DNA of 64,000 bases from Dyella acidiphila (GCF_014863405.1 NZ_JACZZA010000007.1:173349-237348); one strand, 5' to 3'; counted from the first letter of the stretch, positions 46,337 through 55,388 are shown. The notes: generated from the letters alone by a model not told the origin. Program-made: numbers and translations.

Positions 46337-47024
46337 GCTGCGACGTCCCAGCCTCGGGCATGCCTGCATGGCCGTGCTGCGTCGCGATCTCACCCTGGCC
46401 TGGCGCCAGCGCGGCGACATGCTGCTGCCGGTGCTGTACGCCTTGATCGTCACCTCGCTGTTTCCGTTCGCGCTGGGGCCGGAAGATGCCCTGCTGCGCC
46501 GCATTGCCGGCGGCGCGGTGCTGGTAACGGTATTGCTGGCCATGCTGTTGGCGCTGGATGCCATGTTCCGCAGCGATATCGAAGACGGTTCACTGGAACA
46601 GCTGATGCTGGCGCCGCAGCCGCTGGCCGTGATGATGGGCATGAAGATCCTGGCCCACTGGCTGGCCACCGCCGTGCCGCTGATCGTGATCGCCCCGCTG
46701 CTGGCCGGCATGCTGCACCTGCCGGCGCCGGTGATTCCGGTGCTGCTGCTGGCCTTGCTGCTCGCCACGCCCCTGCTCAGCCTGTTCGGCGGTGTGCTGG
46801 TAGCGCTGACGGCCGGCACCCGACGCTCTGGTATGCTCCTCGCGCTGATGCTGCTGCCGCTATGCGTGCCGGTGGTGATCTTTGCCGCCGGGGCCTTGGC
46901 AGCTGCCCAGGAGGGGCTGCCGTGGATCGCCCCCATCGCGTGGTTGGGTGCAGCACTTGTTATGGCCGTAGTGCTTGCCCCGTTGGCATGCGCGGCTGCA
47001 CTCCGTATCGCGCTGGATTCGTAG
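46329..47024 (+). CDS. ccmB: Haem exporter protein CcmB
   Basis: Six-helix inner-membrane subunit that pairs with CcmA. The 231 residues include RRDLTLAWRQRGDMLLPVLY, LFPFALGPEDALLRRIAGGA and MFRSDIEDGSLEQLMLAPQP, all family hallmarks. The ATG at 46329 (MHELRRPSLG) overlaps ccmA; an ATG at 46368 (MAVLRRDLTL) would give the shorter E. coli-like N-terminus and cannot be excluded. Confidence 0.94.
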   Translation: MHELRRPSLGHACMAVLRRDLTLAWRQRGDMLLPVLYALIVTSLFPFALGPEDALLRRIAGGAVLVTVLLAMLLALDAMFRSDIEDGSLEQLMLAPQPLAVMMGMKILAHWLATAVPLIVIAPLLAGMLHLPAPVIPVLLLALLLATPLLSLFGGVLVALTAGTRRSGMLLALMLLPLCVPVVIFAAGALAAAQEGLPWIAPIAWLGAALVMAVVLAPLACAAALRIALDS

Positions 47025-47026
47025 CC

Positions 47027-47785
47027 ATGGCCAACTGGATCCCTTTGTGGTTGCACAAGCTGAGCTCGCCGCCGGCGTTCTACCGCTTCGCCGGCGCGCT
47101 GCGGCCATGGGCGATCACCCTTGCGCTGCTGCTCGGCCTCGTCGCCCTGTACGGCGGCCTGGTGCTGGCGCCGCCGGATTATCAGCAAGGCGATGACTAC
47201 CGCATCATCTTCATCCACGTGCCATGCGCATGGATGAGCTTGTTTATCTATGGCGTGATGGGCGTCGCCGCATTCATTGCGCTGGTATGGCGAATCAAGC
47301 TGGCGGAAGTGGTGGCGATGGCCTCGGCGCCGATCGGCGCCTGCTTCACCTTCATCACCTTGGTCACCGGTTCGCTCTGGGGCGAGCGCATGTGGGGCAC
47401 CTGGTGGACCTGGGATGCGCGGCTCACGTCCGAGCTGGTGCTGCTGTTTCTGTACCTGGGCGTGATCGGCCTGTATCACTCGTTCGAGGATCGCCGGCAA
47501 GGTGCGCGCACGGCGGCGTTCCTGGCGCTGATCGGGATCGTCAACGTGCCGATCGTGCATTTCTCGGTGAACTGGTGGAACACCTTGCACCAGGGCTCCA
47601 CCATCCGCCTGCTCGGACCTTCGAGCATCGCGCCGTCGATGATCTGGCCGCTGCTGACCATGATGGCCGCCACCAAGCTCTACTACGTGGCCAGCCTGTT
47701 CGGTCGTACGCGCACGGATCTGCTGGCGCTGGAAAGCGGCAAGGACTGGGTGCGCCAGATCGCCGAAACCGAGGGCCGCGCATGA
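47027..47785 (+). CDS. ccmC: Haem exporter/ligase protein CcmC
   Basis: Inner-membrane protein that presents haem to CcmE through its tryptophan-rich WWD motif. The 252 residues carry MWGTWWTWDARLTSELVLLF and six membrane helices, with haem-ligand His residues in IFIHVPCAWMS and VNVPIVHFSVNWWNTLHQGS. The ATG at 47027 (MANWIPLWLHKLS) is the family start. Two bases separate it from ccmB. Confidence 0.96.
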   Translation: MANWIPLWLHKLSSPPAFYRFAGALRPWAITLALLLGLVALYGGLVLAPPDYQQGDDYRIIFIHVPCAWMSLFIYGVMGVAAFIALVWRIKLAEVVAMASAPIGACFTFITLVTGSLWGERMWGTWWTWDARLTSELVLLFLYLGVIGLYHSFEDRRQGARTAAFLALIGIVNVPIVHFSVNWWNTLHQGSTIRLLGPSSIAPSMIWPLLTMMAATKLYYVASLFGRTRTDLLALESGKDWVRQIAETEGRA

Positions 47786-48021
47786 GCCCGTCGCTGCACG
47801 CGTTCTTCGCCATGGGCGGTTACGCCGCTTACGTGTGGCCGGCCTACGGCGTGTTCTTTGCCGTCTTGCTGATCGACTGGCTGGCGCCGCAGTTCCGCCG
47901 CCGCCGTCTGCTGCGCGAATTGCGTGGCCGGCTGGCGCGCCAGGAAGCCCGCAAGGAACGCACCGTTACGCCCTCTCCCCTGCGGGGAGAGGGTTGGGGT
48001 GAGGGGCCGCGCTTGCCATGA
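47782..48021 (+). CDS. ccmD: Haem exporter protein CcmD with a repeat-derived tail
   Basis: Small single-span protein of the CcmABCD complex. MGGYAAYVWPAYGVFFAVLL is the expected membrane segment, followed by a basic region. The family usually ends near 50-70 residues; here the reading frame runs into a palindromic repeat that adds [17 protein letters not shown] to give 79 residues. The start overlaps the ccmC stop by ATGA. The tail is probably a neutral insertion. Confidence 0.88.
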   Translation: MSPSLHAFFAMGGYAAYVWPAYGVFFAVLLIDWLAPQFRRRRLLRELRGRLARQEARKERTVTPSPLRGEGWGEGPRLP

Positions 48022-48130
48022 CATTCCCTGCTTGTCGCCAAGCCATTCCGCGGTATTTCCACGCTAAAGAAATACCTGCAAGGCAAGATTGCCCCCTCAC
48101 CCCAGCCCTCTCCCCGCAGGAGAGAGGGAG
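47971..48130. repeat. Inverted repeat pair at the ccmD-ccmE junction
   Basis: CCCTCTCCCCTGCGGGGAGA followed by GGGTTGGGGTGAGGGG at 47971-48006 is the dispersed element whose translation gives [12 protein letters not shown]. An inverted copy (CCCCTCACCCCAGCCCTCTC then CCCGCAGGAGAGAGGG) lies at about 48093-48130. Together they frame about 85 bases with no gene of their own. Confidence 0.8.
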
Positions 48131-48145
48131 TCAAGCCAAGTTCTC

Positions 48146-48616
48146 ATGAATCCCACGCGTCAACGCCGACTCACCATCGTCATCGCCGTCCTCGTCGCCG
48201 TGATCATCTCGGCTGCGCTGGTGGTCTACGCCCTGCAGCAAAACATGAACTACCTGTTCACGCCGAGCCAGGTGCAGGCGGGCGAAGCAACGCGTTACCA
48301 GAATTTCCGCCTCGGCGGCATGGTGAAGCAGGGTTCGATCCAGCGCAGCAGCGATTCGCTGAAAGTCACCTTCACCGTGATCGACGCCAGCGGTGCGATG
48401 CCGGTGGAATACAACGGCATCCTGCCGGACCTGTTCCGCGAGAACCAATCGGTGATCGCCACCGGCCATATGGATGACGGCCGCTTCGTCGCCACCGAAG
48501 TACTCGCCAAGCACGATGAAACCTACATGCCGCAGGAGCTGAAAGACGCGATGGCCAAGGCGCATGCAGGCAAGCACATCGACGAAGCCGCCAACCAGGA
48601 CAAGGCGCAGCCATGA
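48146..48616 (+). CDS. ccmE: Cytochrome c maturation protein CcmE
   Basis: Periplasmic haem chaperone anchored by one N-terminal helix. The 156 residues include the OB-fold segment [20 protein letters not shown] and the covalent haem-binding motif [13 protein letters not shown] (His followed by DExY). The ATG at 48146 begins [13 protein letters not shown]. Immediately upstream is a palindromic repeat and no clear ribosome-binding site is visible. It overlaps ccmF by ATGA. Confidence 0.95.
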   Translation: MNPTRQRRLTIVIAVLVAVIISAALVVYALQQNMNYLFTPSQVQAGEATRYQNFRLGGMVKQGSIQRSSDSLKVTFTVIDASGAMPVEYNGILPDLFRENQSVIATGHMDDGRFVATEVLAKHDETYMPQELKDAMAKAHAGKHIDEAANQDKAQP

Positions 48617-50586
48617 CACCGGAACTGGGCCAACTGGCATTGATCCTCGCGCTGTTGCTGGCGCTGGCACAGAGCACCCTGCCGCTGCTCGGCGCCTGGC
48701 GGAACAACCGCGCGCTGATGGCGGTGGCGCGGCCGGCCGCCAGCGGGCAGGCGGTGTTCGTGGCGCTGGCCTTCGCCATTCTGGTCTCGGCTTTTCTGCA
48801 CTTCGATTTCTCGGTGCAATACGTGGCCGACAATTCCAACCTGCAGCTGCCCTGGTATTACCGCATTGCGGCGGTGTGGGGCGCGCACGAAGGCTCGATG
48901 CTGCTGTGGGTGCTGATCCTCAATGTATGGACGATTGCGCTGGCGCTGTTCAGCCGGCAATTGCCCGAGGTATTCGTCGCACGCGTGCTGGCCGTGCTCG
49001 GCATCATCTCGGTCGGCTTTCTGTGCTTCATCCTGTTCACCTCCAATCCGTTCGGACGCCTGCTGCCGATGCCGCCGGATGGCGCGGATCTGAACCCGAT
49101 CCTGCAAGACCCCGGCATGACCTTTCATCCGCCCGTGTTGTACATGGGCTATGTCGGTTTCTCGGTCGCCTTCGCGTTTTCCATCGCGGCCTTGCTGGGC
49201 GGCTCGATGGAACAGTCCTGGGTGCGCTGGGCGCGGCCGTGGACCAATGCGGCCTGGGGTTTTCTGTCCTGCGGCATCGTCGCCGGCAGCTGGTGGGCGT
49301 ATGCGGAACTGGGCTGGGGCGGCTGGTGGTTCTGGGATCCGGTGGAAAACGCCAGCTTCATGCCGTGGCTGGTGGGCGTGGCCTTGATCCATGCGCAGGC
49401 GGTTACCGAGAAGCGCGGTTCGCTGCGTGCATGGACCATCCTGCTATCGCTGTTTGCGTTCTCGCTGTCGCTACTCGGCACCTTCCTGGTGCGCTCGGGC
49501 ATTCTCACCTCGGTGCATGCCTTTGCTTCGGATCCGCGCCGCGGCTTCTACATTCTTTGCTTCCTGGCCGTGGTGGTCGGCGGATCGCTGCTGCTGTACG
49601 CACTGCGTGCGCCCAAGGTCGCCGGCGGCAAGGCGTTTGCGTTGGTCTCGCGCGAAAGCGCGATCCTGATCGGCAACCTGATGTTCACCGTGGCCGCGGC
49701 GATGGTGCTGCTGGGCACGCTGTTTCCGCTGCTGGGCGATGCCTTGAACCTGGGCAAGATCTCGGTCGGGCCGCCCTATTTCGGTTTGCTGTTTCCGCTG
49801 TTGATGTTGCCGGTGGTGCTCTTGCTGCCGTTCGGTCCGTATTTGCGCTGGGGCAAGAGCGACGCGCCCTTGCTCAGGCAGGTGCTGGTGCGCGCCGGCA
49901 TCGCGGCGGCAGCGTGCGCGGTAATCGCCGCCTTCCTGGTGCAAGGGCAGCTGAAAGCGATTGCCGGCGTAGCCAGCGCGGTATGGGTTGGCGTGGGCGT
50001 GTTGCTGTATGTGTTGCGGCGCTGGCGCGAGATGCCGGCCGGCCGCCGCTATCCGGCGGAAATGGCCGGCATGCTGCTGGCGCATCTGGGCGTGGCGGTG
50101 TTCCTGATCGGCGTGCTGTTGTCCGAGTCGCTGAGCGTCACGCGCGACGTGCGCATGTCGCCCGGGCATGTCGCCAGCGTCGGCGGCTATGACTTCCGCT
50201 TCGACGGCGTCACCCAGACCCGCGGCCCGAACTGGGAAGCCGAACAGGGCATGGTCACCGTTTCGCGCAAGGGCGAAACCGTGGCCGTGATGCATCCGCA
50301 GAAGCGCACCTATGCGCACGAGCAGGTGCAGACCACCTCCGCCATCGATGCGGGCATCACGCGCGACCTGTACGTAGCCCTGGGCGAACCGATGGATCCC
50401 CAGCACGTCGAAGGCGCCTGGGCGCTGCGGCTCTACACCAAACCGTTTATCCGCTGGATCTGGGGCGGTGGCCTGTTGATGATGCTGGGTGGCTTTGTCA
50501 GCGCGGCGGATCGCCGCTTCCGCGTCAAGCGCACAGCGGAAGCAACGCAAACGGCTGCAGCAAGCGTGCAGGAGTCGCGCGCATGA
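48613..50586 (+). CDS. ccmF: Haem lyase subunit CcmF
   Basis: Large inner-membrane haem lyase core of 657 residues with about 14 helices. It contains the WWD motif [20 protein letters not shown], plus [11 protein letters not shown] and [15 protein letters not shown] with conserved His. CcmF with CcmH and CcmI attaches haem to apocytochrome c. The gene overlaps both neighbours by ATGA. Confidence 0.97.
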   Translation: MTPELGQLALILALLLALAQSTLPLLGAWRNNRALMAVARPAASGQAVFVALAFAILVSAFLHFDFSVQYVADNSNLQLPWYYRIAAVWGAHEGSMLLWVLILNVWTIALALFSRQLPEVFVARVLAVLGIISVGFLCFILFTSNPFGRLLPMPPDGADLNPILQDPGMTFHPPVLYMGYVGFSVAFAFSIAALLGGSMEQSWVRWARPWTNAAWGFLSCGIVAGSWWAYAELGWGGWWFWDPVENASFMPWLVGVALIHAQAVTEKRGSLRAWTILLSLFAFSLSLLGTFLVRSGILTSVHAFASDPRRGFYILCFLAVVVGGSLLLYALRAPKVAGGKAFALVSRESAILIGNLMFTVAAAMVLLGTLFPLLGDALNLGKISVGPPYFGLLFPLLMLPVVLLLPFGPYLRWGKSDAPLLRQVLVRAGIAAAACAVIAAFLVQGQLKAIAGVASAVWVGVGVLLYVLRRWREMPAGRRYPAEMAGMLLAHLGVAVFLIGVLLSESLSVTRDVRMSPGHVASVGGYDFRFDGVTQTRGPNWEAEQGMVTVSRKGETVAVMHPQKRTYAHEQVQTTSAIDAGITRDLYVALGEPMDPQHVEGAWALRLYTKPFIRWIWGGGLLMMLGGFVSAADRRFRVKRTAEATQTAAASVQESRA

Positions 50587-51125
50587 GCCGCCTGCTGCCC
50601 CTGCTCGGTTTTGTCTTGCTGGCCACCCTGCTCGGCTTCGGCATCTGGTGGAACAGTGCGCACGATCCCACCGCCGTCCCCTCGCCGCTGATCAACAAGC
50701 CCGCACCGGCCTATGCGCTACCCAAGCTGGATGACCCGGCGCAAACGGTGACCAAGGAAGCGATGCTGGGCAAGCCGTATCTGGTCAACGTCTTTGCCAG
50801 CTGGTGCTTTGCCTGCGGCGAAGAACATCCGGTGCTGATGGCCGAAACGCAAGGCCTGGGCATTCCGGTAGTGGGCTACGACTACAAGGACGATCCGAAC
50901 GACGCCAAGGCGTGGCTGGCCAAGCACGGCAATCCGTACAGCCTGGTGATCGCCGACGAATCGGGCCATACCGCGATCGATTTCGGTGTGTACGGCGCGC
51001 CGGAAACTTTTCTGATCGACGGCAAGGGCGTGATTCGCTACAAGCGCATCGGCCCGCTGACGCCGGATGTAATTGCACAACAACTCAAGCCGGCCATCGC
51101 CGCACTGCAGAAGGAAGCGCCCTGA
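50583..51125 (+). CDS. ccmG: Thiol:disulfide interchange protein CcmG/DsbE
   Basis: Membrane-anchored periplasmic thioredoxin-like protein that reduces apocytochrome c Cys residues. The 180 residues have one N-terminal helix, the active site NVFASWCFACGEEHPVL (CFAC) and the CcmG-specific GVYGAPETFLIDGKGVIRYK. It overlaps ccmF by ATGA, and the next gene's ATG shares the last base of its stop. Confidence 0.96.
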   Translation: MSRLLPLLGFVLLATLLGFGIWWNSAHDPTAVPSPLINKPAPAYALPKLDDPAQTVTKEAMLGKPYLVNVFASWCFACGEEHPVLMAETQGLGIPVVGYDYKDDPNDAKAWLAKHGNPYSLVIADESGHTAIDFGVYGAPETFLIDGKGVIRYKRIGPLTPDVIAQQLKPAIAALQKEAP

Positions 51126-51568
51126 TGCTCCGCGCATGGCGCATCGCCCTGGTGTTCGCGCTGCTCGCCATTGCCACGGCGGTGGCGGCGCAGGCCATCG
51201 ATCCGCTGCCGTTCCGCGATCACGCCGAAGAACTGCGCTTCCAGCACCTCACCAGCGAATTGCGCTGCCTGGTCTGCCAGGACGAAAACCTTGCCGACTC
51301 CAACGCCGACTTTGCGCGCGACCTGCGCCACAAGGTGTTCGAGTTGATGCAGCAAGGCAAGAGCGATGCCGAGATCAAACAATATCTGGTCGATCGCTAC
51401 TCCGAGTTCGTGCTGTACGACCCGCCGGTAAACGCAGGCACGTGGCTGTTGTGGTTCGGGCCGCTGCTGATCCTGCTCGCCGGCGGCGTGGCAGTCGGCT
51501 ACACCATCCGCAAACGCAGCCGGGCCGGCACGCCCGCCACACCGACCGACACTGGGGACGATTGGTGA
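51125..51568 (+). CDS. ccmH: Cytochrome c-type biogenesis protein CcmH
   Basis: Periplasmic thiol oxidoreductase subunit with the motif LRCLVCQDENLADSNADFAR, whose CxxC pair handles apocytochrome thiols. The 147-residue length is that of the short CcmH (CycL) form: a signal-like N-terminus, then one C-terminal membrane helix (TWLLWFGPLLILLAGGVAVG). It starts with the ATG at 51125, and its TGA overlaps the GTG of ccmI. Confidence 0.95.
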   Translation: MLRAWRIALVFALLAIATAVAAQAIDPLPFRDHAEELRFQHLTSELRCLVCQDENLADSNADFARDLRHKVFELMQQGKSDAEIKQYLVDRYSEFVLYDPPVNAGTWLLWFGPLLILLAGGVAVGYTIRKRSRAGTPATPTDTGDDW

Positions 51569-52623
51569 AATCCGTTTTCTACATAGCCGCCGCAGTGATG
51601 ATCGCGGTGGCGCTGGCGCTGCTGCTGATCCCACTGCTCAAACATGGCCGCCGCTCCGGCAGCCCGCGCAGCGTGTTCGCCGTGATGCTGGCGATCGCCT
51701 TGATCCTGCCCATCAGTGCGGCCTTGCTGTACCTGAAGATCGGCACTCCGGCCACGCTGGGCGGTGTGCAGACCCAGGCGCAAACCACCATGGATGTCGA
51801 CAAGGCCCTGGATGAACTGCGTGCGCACCTGGCGGCCAATCCCAAGGACGCCCAGGGCTGGATGCTGCTCGCACAAGCCCAGATGGAAATGCAGCAACCT
51901 GGCGAAGCGCGCAAAGCCTACGACCAGGTATTGCAGCTGATGCCGAACAATACCGCCGCCATGGCCGGCTGGGCCGAAGCCGATGCCGCTGCACGCCCCG
52001 ATCATCAGATCCAGGGGCGCGCACGCGACCTGCTCCAACAGGCGGTAAAGCTGGAGCCGGACAACCAGCGCGGCCTGTGGTTGCTGGGCATCAGCGATTA
52101 CCAGCAAGGCAGCTACGCCGATGCGGCAGCTACGTGGCGCATCCTGCAACCGCAGCTGCAGCCTGGCTCCAGTGTCGCCCAGGCAGTGGCGCAGCAGATC
52201 GCGCTGGCCGATGCGCACGCCAACGGTGCGCCTGCCTCTACCTCCAGCAGCACTGCCGCGCCCGCCGCAGTAGCCGGGCCGGCCCTGCACGTCGACGTCA
52301 CGCTCGCACCGGCGCTGAAGGCAAAGCTTGCCGCGGGCGACACCTTGTTCGTCTACGCCCGTGCGGAACACGGTCCGCCGATGCCGCTGGCGGTCGCCCG
52401 CCTCGACGCCGGCCAACTGCCCGCCACGGTCACGCTTACCGATGCAATGGGCATGACACCATCGATGAAACTCTCCTCGGTGCCGCGCGTCTTCGTCGGC
52501 GCACGTATCAGCCATAGCGGCGAAGCGATGGCGCAGGCCGGCGACCTGGAGGGCGATGCAGGCGTGGTCGCGGTGGACAGCAAGGCGCCGGTCAAGCTCC
52601 TGATCGACAAAGTGCACGATTAG
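51565..52623 (+). CDS. ccmI: Cytochrome c-type biogenesis protein CcmI
   Basis: TPR protein of 352 residues that binds apocytochrome c for the CcmF/CcmH lyase. It has two N-terminal membrane helices (about 5-25 and 38-57), a TPR region (about residues 85-200) and a periplasmic C-terminal domain (ALHVDVTLAPALKAKLAAGD to the end). The start is a GTG at 51565 overlapping the ccmH stop. It completes the System I set. Confidence 0.93.
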   Translation: MKSVFYIAAAVMIAVALALLLIPLLKHGRRSGSPRSVFAVMLAIALILPISAALLYLKIGTPATLGGVQTQAQTTMDVDKALDELRAHLAANPKDAQGWMLLAQAQMEMQQPGEARKAYDQVLQLMPNNTAAMAGWAEADAAARPDHQIQGRARDLLQQAVKLEPDNQRGLWLLGISDYQQGSYADAAATWRILQPQLQPGSSVAQAVAQQIALADAHANGAPASTSSSTAAPAAVAGPALHVDVTLAPALKAKLAAGDTLFVYARAEHGPPMPLAVARLDAGQLPATVTLTDAMGMTPSMKLSSVPRVFVGARISHSGEAMAQAGDLEGDAGVVAVDSKAPVKLLIDKVHD

Positions 52624-52703
52624 ACTGATCGCCCGACTCCAGGCACTCTGCTCGCCGGAGTTCGCTCGCCGCGGAGCGATATCAGCCCATTGAAGGACCG
52701 GTC

Positions 52704-53807
52704 ATGAGCGACGCACGCCAATACTTCAAACTGCCCTCGCCGTTCGCCATGAAGCGCGGCGGCGCATTGCATGGCGCACACGTCGCCTACGAAACCTGGG
52801 GCAGCCTGAACGCCGCGCGCGACAACGCCGTGCTGCTGCTGACCGGACTCTCGCCCAGCGCTCACGCCGCCGCCAACGACGCCGATCCTTCGCCCGGCTG
52901 GTGGGAGGGCATGCTCGGTCCCGGCAAGGCCATCGACACGCGCCGCTGGTTCGTCATCTGCATGAATTCGCTGGGCAGCGACAAGGGCTCCACCTGCCCG
53001 GCCTCGATCGATCCGGCCACCGGCGAGGCCTACCGGCTGAGCTTCCCGGATCTTTCGCTGGAAGATGTCGCCAACGCCGCGCACGCGCTGGTTGCCGAGC
53101 TCGGCATCGCGCAGCTTGCCAGCCTGATCGGCTGTTCCATGGGCGGCATGAGCACGCTGGCCTACATGCTGCTGCACCCCGGCAGCGTGCGTACGCATAT
53201 CAGCGTGGACACCGCGCCGCAGGCGCAGCCGTTCGCCATCGCCATCCGCTCGCTGCAGCGCGAAGCGATCCGGCTCGATCCGCACTGGAACAACGGCCAG
53301 TACGACAACGCGCAGTATCCGGATATCGGCATGAGCATCGCGCGCAAGCTCGGCGTGATCACCTACCGCTCGGCGATGGAATGGAACGGCCGCTTCGCCC
53401 GCATCCGGCTGGATCCGGAACAACGCGAAGAACAGCCCTTCGGTTTGGAATTCCAGGTCGAGTCATATTTGCAAGGTCATGCGCAGCGTTTCGTGCGCAC
53501 CTTCGATCCGAACAGTTATCTGTACCTGTCACGCGCCAGCGACTGGTTCGACATCGCCGAATACGGCAACGGCAGCGTGCTGGAAGGTCTCAAGCGCATC
53601 CAGATCGAACAGGCGCTGGTGATCGGCGTCAGCACCGACATCCTGTTTCCGCTGGAGCAGCAGGAGCAGATTGCCGAAGGCCTGCGCGCAGCCGGCGCCG
53701 AAGTGGAATTCGTGGCGCTCGATTCGCCGCAGGGCCACGACGCGTTCCTGGTGGATATCGACAACTACAGCCGCGCCATCGGCGGCTTCCTCGCCCGCAT
53801 CCAGTAG
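52704..53807 (+). CDS. metX: MetX-family serine/homoserine O-succinyltransferase
   Basis: Alpha/beta-hydrolase acyltransferase of 367 residues with the nucleophile elbow LIGCSMGGM (Ser145), Asp312 in STDILFP and His345 in QGHDAF. MetX proteins acylate homoserine or, in xanthomonads, serine. Features such as LSPSAHAAANDADPSPGWWE and NSLGSDKGSTCPAS resemble the serine O-succinyltransferase subgroup I recall from Xanthomonas, so cysteine synthesis is as likely as methionine synthesis. GAAGGA precedes the ATG. It follows ccmI by 80 bases but is not functionally related to it. Confidence 0.88.
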   Translation: MSDARQYFKLPSPFAMKRGGALHGAHVAYETWGSLNAARDNAVLLLTGLSPSAHAAANDADPSPGWWEGMLGPGKAIDTRRWFVICMNSLGSDKGSTCPASIDPATGEAYRLSFPDLSLEDVANAAHALVAELGIAQLASLIGCSMGGMSTLAYMLLHPGSVRTHISVDTAPQAQPFAIAIRSLQREAIRLDPHWNNGQYDNAQYPDIGMSIARKLGVITYRSAMEWNGRFARIRLDPEQREEQPFGLEFQVESYLQGHAQRFVRTFDPNSYLYLSRASDWFDIAEYGNGSVLEGLKRIQIEQALVIGVSTDILFPLEQQEQIAEGLRAAGAEVEFVALDSPQGHDAFLVDIDNYSRAIGGFLARIQ

Positions 53808-53830
53808 CCGTTACACCGTAACCGCCATCC

Positions 53831-53916
53831 CCACCGTCATCCCGGCGAAGGCCGGGACCCAGCGTCTTTTACGCAATGAAGTCACTGGGTCCCGGCCTTC
53901 GCCGGGATGACGGTGG
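53831..53916. repeat. Long inverted repeat (REP/MITE-like)
   Basis: Two perfect 32-bp arms (53831-53862 and 53885-53916) around a 22-base loop. The arm core is TCATCCCGGCGAAGGCCGGG. A third arm copy lies at 54141-54172. It resembles the palindrome at 63021-63084 with a different central base set. Confidence 0.88.
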
Positions 53917-54396
53917 GGTGTCGGTGCGGATTCCCGCGGGCCGCAGTTTCAGCGCCAAGGTGAAATGGGTGGCGCTCAATCGCCACATCCAGCCCGCGCA
54001 CCACGTAGGTTGGGTTAGCGCAGCGTAACCCAACGTTTTTCGCCATGGCGCGGCATTGTTGGGTTACAACCCAACCTACGATGCGGTTGGTTCGACCTCC
54101 GCGAACACCCCTCCGCCTCCGGCTTCGCTGTGCAAAGACGCTGGGTCCCGGCCTTCGCCGGGATGACGGTGGGGTGTTGGTGCGGATTCCTGCGGGCCGC
54201 AGTTTCAGCGCCAAGGCGAAATAGGTGACGCTCGATCGTCCACATCCAGCCCACGCACCACGTAGGTTGGGTTAGCGCAGCGTAACCCAACGTTTTTCGC
54301 CATGCCGCGCCCCCGTTGGGTCACAACCCAACCTACAGCGCGATCGGCTCGAACTCCGCGAACATCCCCTCGGCCTCCGGCAGCTCGCGCAGCGGC
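53885..54396. repeat. 256-bp tandem duplication with palindromes
   Basis: Copy 1 (about 53885-54140) and copy 2 (about 54141-54396) align at a constant offset of 256 bases. Each has an arm CTGGGTCCCGGCCTTCGCCG, then GGGCCGCAGTTTCAGCGCCA, GTAGGTTGGGTTAGCGCAGC and a TTGGGT-ACAACCCAACCTA palindrome. Copy 2 ends inside the antibiotic-monooxygenase-like gene; copy 1 ends in a decayed version of the same 3' end. Confidence 0.85.
54077..54134 (-). pseudogene. Decayed copy of the 3' end of the ABM-like gene
   Basis: On the minus strand this stretch repeats, with substitutions, the last roughly 58 bases of the gene at 54333-54650, ending in the same palindrome. The reading KPEAEG corresponds to PEAEG of the gene; then one base is missing (GGGGTGTTC against GGGGATGTTC) and the frame is lost. 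It is the gene-derived part of the tandem duplication. Confidence 0.7.
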
Positions 54397-54650
54397 ACGT
54401 AGTCGCAGGCGCTGGCGAAACGCTCCCACAGCTCCGCCACCCGCGAGCTGTTATGGGCGGCCTCGATGGCGCCATCCGCCCACTCGAACACCTCCACAAT
54501 GGTGCCGTCCTTGGCCCGCATGGCCTGGGCCGGGCGCTCGGTCACCAGCCCCAGCGTACGCAGGCACGGCACGTGCTCGCGGACCAGGGTCTCCAGGTCC
54601 GCCTCGCACCCCGGTTTGGGGCGGTACGCTACAATCACCATCACACCCAT
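54333..54650 (-). CDS. Antibiotic biosynthesis monooxygenase-like (dimeric alpha/beta barrel) protein
   Basis: A 105-residue protein starting MGVMVIVAYRPKPGCEADLE, with the ABM-fold pattern of a first strand, a helix, and VEVFEWADGAIEAAHNSSRV as the characteristic E-x(n)-A/H-x3-S segment. Relatives are quinone monooxygenases or dimeric barrel proteins of unknown role. GGGGAG lies just before the ATG at 54650. No partner gene is obvious. Its 3' end was copied into the adjacent tandem repeat. Confidence 0.7.
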   Translation of the reverse strand: MGVMVIVAYRPKPGCEADLETLVREHVPCLRTLGLVTERPAQAMRAKDGTIVEVFEWADGAIEAAHNSSRVAELWERFASACDYVPLRELPEAEGMFAEFEPIAL

Positions 54651-54778
54651 GGACTCCCCCTCTTGGGCCCGATCAGGCATCGATCACCGAAGGCTAGCAG
54701 AGAAGCCTCCAGGGCTTCAGCCGGTTTGTTCTTTCAGTAGGGTCATCTGCAACCCCAGCCTTGTCCGAGACGTCCGCC

Positions 54779-55360
54779 ATGCTCACCACCGAATTCCCAG
54801 GCTGTCAGAAGCTCATCAGCGCCATTGACGAAGCCGTCGCCAAGGGTTCCACCCCGGCCATCACCGACAGCCTGCGCAACAGCCTGTGCAAGCTGATCCG
54901 CAACCAGGAAATCAAGCTGCCCGAGTGCGTGTTCGAGACGGCCGAAAACCGCTACGCCCGGCGCGAGCTCTACCGCAGCGAGGACCTGGGCTACTGCGTG
55001 GTCGCCATGACCTGGGGCCCGGGCCAGGGCACCCCCATCCACGATCACTGCGGCATGTGGTGCGTGGAAGGCGTGTGGAGCGGCGCCCTGGAAGTGGTGC
55101 AGTACGAGCGTCTGGCCGACGAGGGCGACCTGTGCCGCTTCCAGCCGGTGGGCTCGATCCAGGCCGGCCCGGGCTCCGCCGGCAGCCTGATCCCGCCGCA
55201 CGAGTACCACACCATCCGCAATCCCAGCGACGACTCGGTGGCGGTCAGCCTGCACATCTACTCCGGCAACATGACCCATTGCGCCGTGTTCCAGCCCAAG
55301 GGCCAGGACCATTGCTACGAATGCCAGGACCGCCAGCTGAGTCTCGACCCGGTCCACTGA
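54779..55360 (+). CDS. Cysteine dioxygenase-family protein
   Basis: Iron-dependent cupin thiol dioxygenase of 193 residues. It has GTPIHDHCGMWCVEGVWSG (His88 and His90) and SLIPPHEYHTIRNPSDD (third His, 141 or 144). YARREL (Tyr59, Arg61) resembles the YxR of cysteine dioxygenases; 3-mercaptopropionate dioxygenases typically have Gln instead of Arg. The likely reaction is cysteine to cysteine sulfinate. The ATG at 54779 is preferred; a TTG start six codons upstream lacks support. It stands alone. Confidence 0.85.
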   Translation: MLTTEFPGCQKLISAIDEAVAKGSTPAITDSLRNSLCKLIRNQEIKLPECVFETAENRYARRELYRSEDLGYCVVAMTWGPGQGTPIHDHCGMWCVEGVWSGALEVVQYERLADEGDLCRFQPVGSIQAGPGSAGSLIPPHEYHTIRNPSDDSVAVSLHIYSGNMTHCAVFQPKGQDHCYECQDRQLSLDPVH

Positions 55361-55388
55361 AACCGGCATAATAGGCGTTCGCCTGCGT

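Noticed and set aside
45254..47590. 778-codon minus-strand ORF opposite DUF3293, ccmA, ccmB and ccmC
   Set aside because: It crosses four well-supported genes and has low-complexity composition.
53831..54396. Possible CRISPR array from clustered repeats
   Set aside because: Repeats are palindromic, unequal in spacing and part of a tandem duplication; no regular repeat-spacer pattern or cas gene.
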